DNA of 64,000 nt from Hippophae tibetana (lineage: Eukaryota; Streptophyta; Magnoliopsida; Rosales; Elaeagnaceae). This document shows positions 60,501-64,000 of the stretch, one piece after another; position 1 is the stretch's first letter, and the number at the start of each line of letters is the position of its first letter. Below the pieces are notes generated by a model. The model was given only the letters and a program-made list of their open reading frames with translations. It had not been told where the DNA came from and did no database searches. Where the stretch lies: contig CM072806.1 in assembly GCA_037013495.1 (NCBI GenBank), positions 23,832,001 through 23,896,000 of the forward strand, given 5' to 3'. The position numbers and the translations under genes were made by a program.

Positions 60501-61071
60501 ACCCATTAATTTCCTCATCTAAATCTTCTTCAACCTTTTCAAGTGTAAGAACGGTTTCAAGCTTGTCTTCTATTCTGGTTTGTAAAAAGGTGCTTTGGAA
60601 AAGATTATCCAAAGGATCAACTTCGAATATTTCATCGATGGCAGAAATAGAAGGAAAAGGTGAAGAATCAAAAACTTTAAAATGAACAGTCTCTCCTAAG
60701 ACTGTCATTGTCAAATTTCCATCTTGGACATCAATAATAGTTTTAGTAGTTGCCATAAATGGTCTACCAAGCAATATTGTGTGCTCTCTATCCAATGCTG
60801 GATTTTCTTGCATATCCAGAACCACAAAGTCAACAGGTATTATCAGTTTGTCTACCTGTACCAAAACATCCTCAACTATTCCCTCTGGATATTTAAGAGA
60901 TCTATCTGCAAGTTGAAGGGACATAGTTGTGGGTTTTAAATCCCCTAGGTTGAGCTGTAAGAATATAGAGTAGGGCATCAAATTTATACTAGCACCTAAA
61001 TCAAGCATTGCTTTAGCAACCTTCCTATCCCCCATAGTTATGTTTATAATAAAACTTCCAGGGTCTTTCAA
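57544..61071 (-). CDS. Pol polyprotein of the Athila-type element
   Basis: An open frame of about 1175 residues. Domains in order: aspartic protease with [10 protein letters not shown] near the N-terminus (about 20-130), reverse transcriptase (about 340-520) with [12 protein letters not shown] and FMDDFSVF, RNase H (about 610-740) with [13 protein letters not shown], then integrase (about 830-1080) with its HHCC zinc finger and an acidic catalytic core. The family replicates by reverse transcription in cytoplasmic particles and integrates in the nucleus. It abuts gag with an overlap of a few bases in another frame. It looks open throughout. Confidence 0.9.
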   Translation of the reverse strand: MKDPGSFIINITMGDRKVAKAMLDLGASINLMPYSIFLQLNLGDLKPTTMSLQLADRSLKYPEGIVEDVLVQVDKLIIPVDFVVLDMQENPALDREHTILLGRPFMATTKTIIDVQDGNLTMTVLGETVHFKVFDSSPFPSISAIDEIFEVDPLDNLFQSTFLQTRIEDKLETVLTLEKVEEDLDEEINGYLEQLDNNEVMTKSSTLLNLPSSSSIKEANPPELELKDLPEHLKYVFLGEGETYPVIISSTLTKPQEKELIKVLKQFKKSIGWSIGDIRGISPTMCMHKINLEDGAKPVREAQRRLNPNMQEVVKKEILKLLEEGIIYPIADSKWVSPVHVVPKKSGITVVKNDKSELVPTRIITGWRMCIDFRKLNLYTKKDHFPLPFIDQMLERLAGHEFYCFLDGLSGYYQVPIAPEDQEKTTFTCPFGIFAFRRMPFGLCNAPATFQRCMISIFSDMVEKFIEIFMDDFSVFGNSFDDCLHKLTLVLERCIECNLTLSWEKSHFMVQQGIVLGHIISNKGIEVDKAKVELISKLPPPTSVKGIRSFLGHAGFYRRFIKDFSKISRPLCNLLSKDADFDFNNDCLISFNTLKDKLTSTPVIMAPNWSLPFEIMCDASDYAIGAVLGQKVDKRLHVIYYASKTLNDAQMNYTTTEKEFLVIVFSLDKFQSYLVGSKVIVHSDHAALRYLLSKPNAKPRLIRWVLLLQEFDLEIKDKKGSENLVADHLSRLISDFNSLKDESNEDIVETFPDEQLFFIGPNPWYADIVNYLANGVLRPNTSYQDKKRFFKTIKDYFWDDPYLYKIGQDQVIRRCVPEEEHKSILTFCHELHCGGHFGGEKTARKILQSGFFWPTLFKDAHMFCAQCDRCQRTGNISKRDEMPLTSNLVVELFDVWGIDFMGPFPPSNGFQYILVAVDYVSKWVEAIPTKTNDANVVVKFLKDFIFSRFGTPRAIISDGGSHFCNKLFDRVLNKYNITHKVATPYHPQTSGLVEVSNRQIKGILERTVRPSRKDWAFKLNDALWAYRTAYKTPIGMSPYRLIFGKACHLPVELEHKAYWAIKELNMDLDKAGEKRLLQLHELEEIRNEAYENAKLYKKRTKRYHDKRLVPKTFHPGMKVLLFNSRLRLFPGKLRSRWDGPFKIVQVSEHGVVELLDSKTQKTFKVNGHRVKPYLE

Positions 61072-62666
61072 CTTAGGGGTAGTTTGTGCTGAAGTACAGC
61101 GCTATAAATTTCTGATACTACTACTCGTTCATTCAGTTCATACCTCCTTTTCTTAGTGTTCAACTCTTTGAAAAACTTGGCATATGAGGGCACATTCATG
61201 ATCACTTCTAATAATGGTAAATTGATATTTACTTTAGAGAGCATATTAAAAAGATCATAGAATTGCTTATCTTGTTTGGATTCTTTTAACCGGTGGGGAA
61301 AAGGTACTTGCATCTGGTGTGGTTCTGTTGTCTTTTGAATTTTGGGGGTGTCAGATGACCCCCCAATGAGTTTTTCAGAAGGTTTGTTAAGTTTAACACT
61401 TGTTTCTCCTTTTTGCGAGATTAGAATATCGCCTTCTTTGTTACCTGAACTACAAGGTAGATTGTTAGAGATTTCAGGTAAACTGGTATTGACTACCTTA
61501 CCACTTCGAAGGGTTCTTACATCCTTTGCTTGTTCTGGTTGACTGGGCAACTTTCCTGGTTCTTTCTTTTGCATTTGTTCAGCCAGTTGCCCAACTTTAG
61601 ATTCAATCCTTTTAACCGAAGCCTCCATGGTGTTCAACCTTTGATTAGACATCAATTGGTTGTCACGACTAACTTGAATAAAAGCATTCAAGCTATCTTC
61701 TAAGGTTGGCTTAAAAGATTGGCTTGGTGGGTAAGGGTGGTTGTTAACCGACCTTAGTGTTGGATATTGGGTGTAGGCTGGGTGATTATACATGTTTGGA
61801 TGATACCTTTGAAAAGATTGGACCTCCTCTATGGCATCGACACTAGAATCACAAGTATTTGAACAATTATGAGTACCATGCCCAATTGAACAACACACTT
61901 CACATACCTCTTGATTTGAAATTTGGTGGGTAGTGAGAAATTGCACTTGTTTAGTCAATTCAGCAAGTTGCAAGGTTATCTCATTATCAGAGCCAACTTC
62001 ATTGACCCTTGCTTTCCTTCTACCACCTCTTTGTTGGGAATTAGAACCTAATAGCTCATAAAGATTATAGGTTTCCTCTGCGGTCTTTTCTCCTACAGCA
62101 CCTCCAGCAGCATTATCAACCATGTATTGACTCTGTAGTGTCAATCCATCATAAAAGAATTGGTTTTGTAGCTGTAATGGAAAGCTATGATTTTGACATT
62201 GAATGAAAAGGAGTTTGAATCGTTCCCAAGCTTCATGAAAGGGCTCTTCATACATTTGAGAAAATGTTGCTATCTTTGTTCTTAGATCAATAGTCTTTTG
62301 ATGGGAATAGAACCTACCCATAAAAATCTCATAGACTGCCTCCCAAGTTTTAAGAGAACCTGACTGTAGAGTAATGAACCATGACCAAGCTTTATCTTTG
62401 AGAGTGTAAGGAAAACACCTCATCCTAAGTTGATCTTCATTAATTGCATGTAGTGGAAAGGTTTGGACAATAGCATAGAATTCTCGAATGAAATGCAAAG
62501 GGTCTTCATTAGGGATACCGTAAAAGGAAGGTAACAAAGAATAATGAATCTTTTTCAATTCATAATTCCTTGCAGCCTCTTGTAATTGGATGCCGGAAGT
62601 TACATTGCCAATGATTGGCATTGTATAGTCTTTCATCTTTTTCCGCCTATCTTCAGCATCTCCCAT
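61068..62666 (-). CDS. Gag of the Athila-type element
   Basis: An open frame of about 532 residues, starting [10 protein letters not shown]. It contains the retrotransposon gag core (about 50-180) with [17 protein letters not shown] and the motif [11 protein letters not shown] zinc-knuckle-like '[14 protein letters not shown]' follows near 255-268, then a Gln- and Pro-rich spacer and a coiled-coil-like segment (about 345-370). Gag forms the particle shell. A second gag with about the same core lies upstream. Confidence 0.88.
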   Translation of the reverse strand: MGDAEDRRKKMKDYTMPIIGNVTSGIQLQEAARNYELKKIHYSLLPSFYGIPNEDPLHFIREFYAIVQTFPLHAINEDQLRMRCFPYTLKDKAWSWFITLQSGSLKTWEAVYEIFMGRFYSHQKTIDLRTKIATFSQMYEEPFHEAWERFKLLFIQCQNHSFPLQLQNQFFYDGLTLQSQYMVDNAAGGAVGEKTAEETYNLYELLGSNSQQRGGRRKARVNEVGSDNEITLQLAELTKQVQFLTTHQISNQEVCEVCCSIGHGTHNCSNTCDSSVDAIEEVQSFQRYHPNMYNHPAYTQYPTLRSVNNHPYPPSQSFKPTLEDSLNAFIQVSRDNQLMSNQRLNTMEASVKRIESKVGQLAEQMQKKEPGKLPSQPEQAKDVRTLRSGKVVNTSLPEISNNLPCSSGNKEGDILISQKGETSVKLNKPSEKLIGGSSDTPKIQKTTEPHQMQVPFPHRLKESKQDKQFYDLFNMLSKVNINLPLLEVIMNVPSYAKFFKELNTKKRRYELNERVVVSEIYSAVLQHKLPLS

Positions 62667-63042
62667 GGTTGTTTGTAGTTGACAATGATCCTCCTCCTAT
62701 TGTGTATCAACATTTTGCTCTTAAAAAACAATAGTAGATATCTCTAAGAAATATTTATAACTTGATAAAACGTAAAAGCAAAAAGGTGCAAGGAACCTAA
62801 TTTTTTTTTATTTTTTTTATTTTTTTAATTTTTAATTTTAACGAATGGACACAATTTTTGAAACAAACGAATTTATTTCATTTGAAATTTATTACACGCA
62901 AACTAAAACAAAAGGAAAATACAACAATGGGTGACCTCCCATACAGGACTAAAATTTATCGTCTTCTAGTAAGACGTTGCTTGGAGATTGCAGAATGAAA
63001 AACTCAATGTCTCCTCTTCATTGAATTCATTTAAGTATCAAA
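62667..63042 (-). other. Linker between two gag regions, with post-pol-like sequence
   Basis: About 62870-62980 matches the stretch just after pol at 57390-57490: 'atgggtgacctccca' against 'atgggttgcctccca', and CGTCTT-CTAGT-AAGACG (62960-62976) against the post-pol hairpin. The rest is A/T-rich. No LTR, PBS or PPT is present. Confidence 0.6.
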
Positions 63043-64000
63043 TTAGTCTTTGCTCTTTTGCAAATGTTCAACTAATTGTTCAACTTGAACTTCCACCTTT
63101 TTGATAGAAGCTTCCACAGAGTCCAACCGTTGATTGGTTTTAGATTGGTTATCCCTACAGACTTGAATAAAAGAATTCAAGTTGTCCTCCAGGGTTGGTT
63201 TATTGGGAATGCTTCTTGGAATAGGTGGGTGGAATTGCTGGCCTGGCTGGTTTGAGCTTTGAGTGAAAGGAGGGTTGTTTTGCCTCCAGGAGAAATTTGG
63301 ATGACTTCTCCACCCAGGATTATAGGTATTTGAATTGGGATCAAACCTTGGTCTCTGTTGATATGCTCCCAACACATTAACCTGTTCAGGTTCAGTTGTT
63401 TCTCCTTGATATGGACAGGCTTCAGTACCATGTCCCATGTTGCTATACAAACCATATTGTTCATTATTGGTGTTGGTTTGTGTAGCGAGAAGGGCAACTT
63501 GCTTAGTCAGTTGAACAAGTTATTGTTGAACTTCATTACTGGAGTCGATTTCATGAACTCCAGCTTTTCTCACTCGGGAGCTTTTCTGTTGGGAATTAGC
63601 ACCCAACATCTCAAAGAGGTTATACGTCTCTGAGGCAGTCTTTTCTCCTATTGCTCCTCCTACAGCGTTGTCGACAATGAATTGACATTGTTGTGTAAGT
63701 CCATCGTAAAAGAATTGGTTCTGCAACTGCAGGGGAAAGCTATGATGGGGACATTGAGTGAGAAACATTTTGAACCTATCCCAAGCTTCATGGAATGGTT
63801 CTCCTTCCATCTGAGAGAAAGTAGCAATCTTTCCTCTCAACTCTGATGTTTTTTTATGGGAATAGAATTTTCCCATGAATTTATTGTAAATGTTACCCCA
63901 TGTCATCAGAGAACCTGGGGGAAGTGACATCAACCAAGCTTTGGCCTTATCCTTTAAAGTGTAGGGAAAACATCTCATCCTAAGTTGATCCTCGTTTAGA
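63043..64000 (-). mobile_element. Second gag region, Athila type, cut by the window edge
   Basis: Two open frames on the minus strand (63520 to about 63978 and 63043-63450) carry the same gag core as the gag at 61068 ([35 protein letters not shown]), then a knuckle-like 'NMGHGTEACP' and the coiled-coil segment, ending soon after. Protein divergence from the other gag is substantial, so it is not a recent duplicate. It is broken, with no pol of its own before the linker. Confidence 0.75.

Larger units (their letters stand above)
53639..64000 (-). mobile_element. Athila-type Ty3/Gypsy element, 5' end outside the window
   Basis: Minus strand. It comprises the 3' LTR (53639-55605), PPT (minus-strand gctggttgggggttg, 55606-55620), a pre-PPT hairpin, a long non-coding 3' region (55606-57543), pol (57544-61071) and gag (61068-62666). 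A second gag lies upstream (63043 to the window end), separated by 62667-63042. The protease and polymerase motifs and the long non-coding 3' region fit the Athila lineage. Gag and pol are long and open, so this copy looks largely whole and recent. The 5' LTR is not in the window, so LTR divergence cannot be used to date it. Confidence 0.85.

Noticed and set aside
63043-64000. A complete separate nested Athila element upstream of the intact one
   Set aside because: There is no LTR, PBS or PPT between the two gag regions, so a separate complete element does not fit the visible sequence.

Overview
The window is AT-rich nuclear DNA of a flowering plant, probably a eudicot, though the species cannot be fixed from the sequence. 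The evidence is plant-type LTR retrotransposons (Athila-like and chromodomain Ty3/Gypsy, Ty1/Copia), L1-type LINE debris with a DUF4283-like domain and zf-RVT domain, hAT-like MITEs, a MULE fragment, and one intron-rich host gene with plant splice sites. No bacterial-style genes, rRNA, tRNA or CRISPR array is seen.

The only host gene I can support is on the minus strand at 20986-26394. Its 12 coding exons join with consistent phases into a 433-residue interferon-related developmental regulator (IFRD; SAT32-like in Arabidopsis). A TATA box and a pair of ACGT elements lie upstream. Intron 7 has grown to about 2.1 kb around a degenerate tandem repeat, and intron 2 carries a probable MITE.

Left arm (1-20 kb): the 3' end of an Athila-type LTR (1-534); an Athila-derived element with no recognisable gag or pol (1400 to about 5945); a 350-bp tandem repeat field (about 6930-8940) interrupted by a GC-richer insert of about 225 bp that may be organellar; LINE ORF1 debris (about 10590-11250); and a LINE reverse-transcriptase tail split by a chromovirus (13513-19472).

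Middle (26.7-42.5 kb): mostly decayed repeats. These include a possible DNA element with inverted subterminal repeats, a solo LTR with a GC-rich U3 (32204-33700), a hAT-like MITE with a degenerate 8-bp target duplication (33845-34279), two more Athila-type LTRs (34434-36152 and 37012 to about 38615), a solo LTR with a perfect 5-bp target duplication and a palindromic GC minisatellite (39571-41120), a MULE transposase fragment and a truncated LTR.

Right arm (42.6-64 kb): a minus-strand Copia element holding a second copy of the same chromovirus (45474-51474) in its pol region and a small solo LTR in its own LTR. Next comes a minus-strand Athila-type element whose 3' LTR is at 53639-55605 and whose gag and pol are long and open. 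A second, different gag lies upstream of the first, continues to the window edge, and is separated from it by a short post-pol-like segment with no LTR between.

The most interesting material is regulatory and structural: heat-shock-element-like arrays in the chromovirus LTRs, phased TGACGTCA motifs in the Athila LTR, GC-rich islands upstream of the TATA box in three unrelated LTR families, conserved hairpins in the Athila internal region, and the double-gag arrangement.
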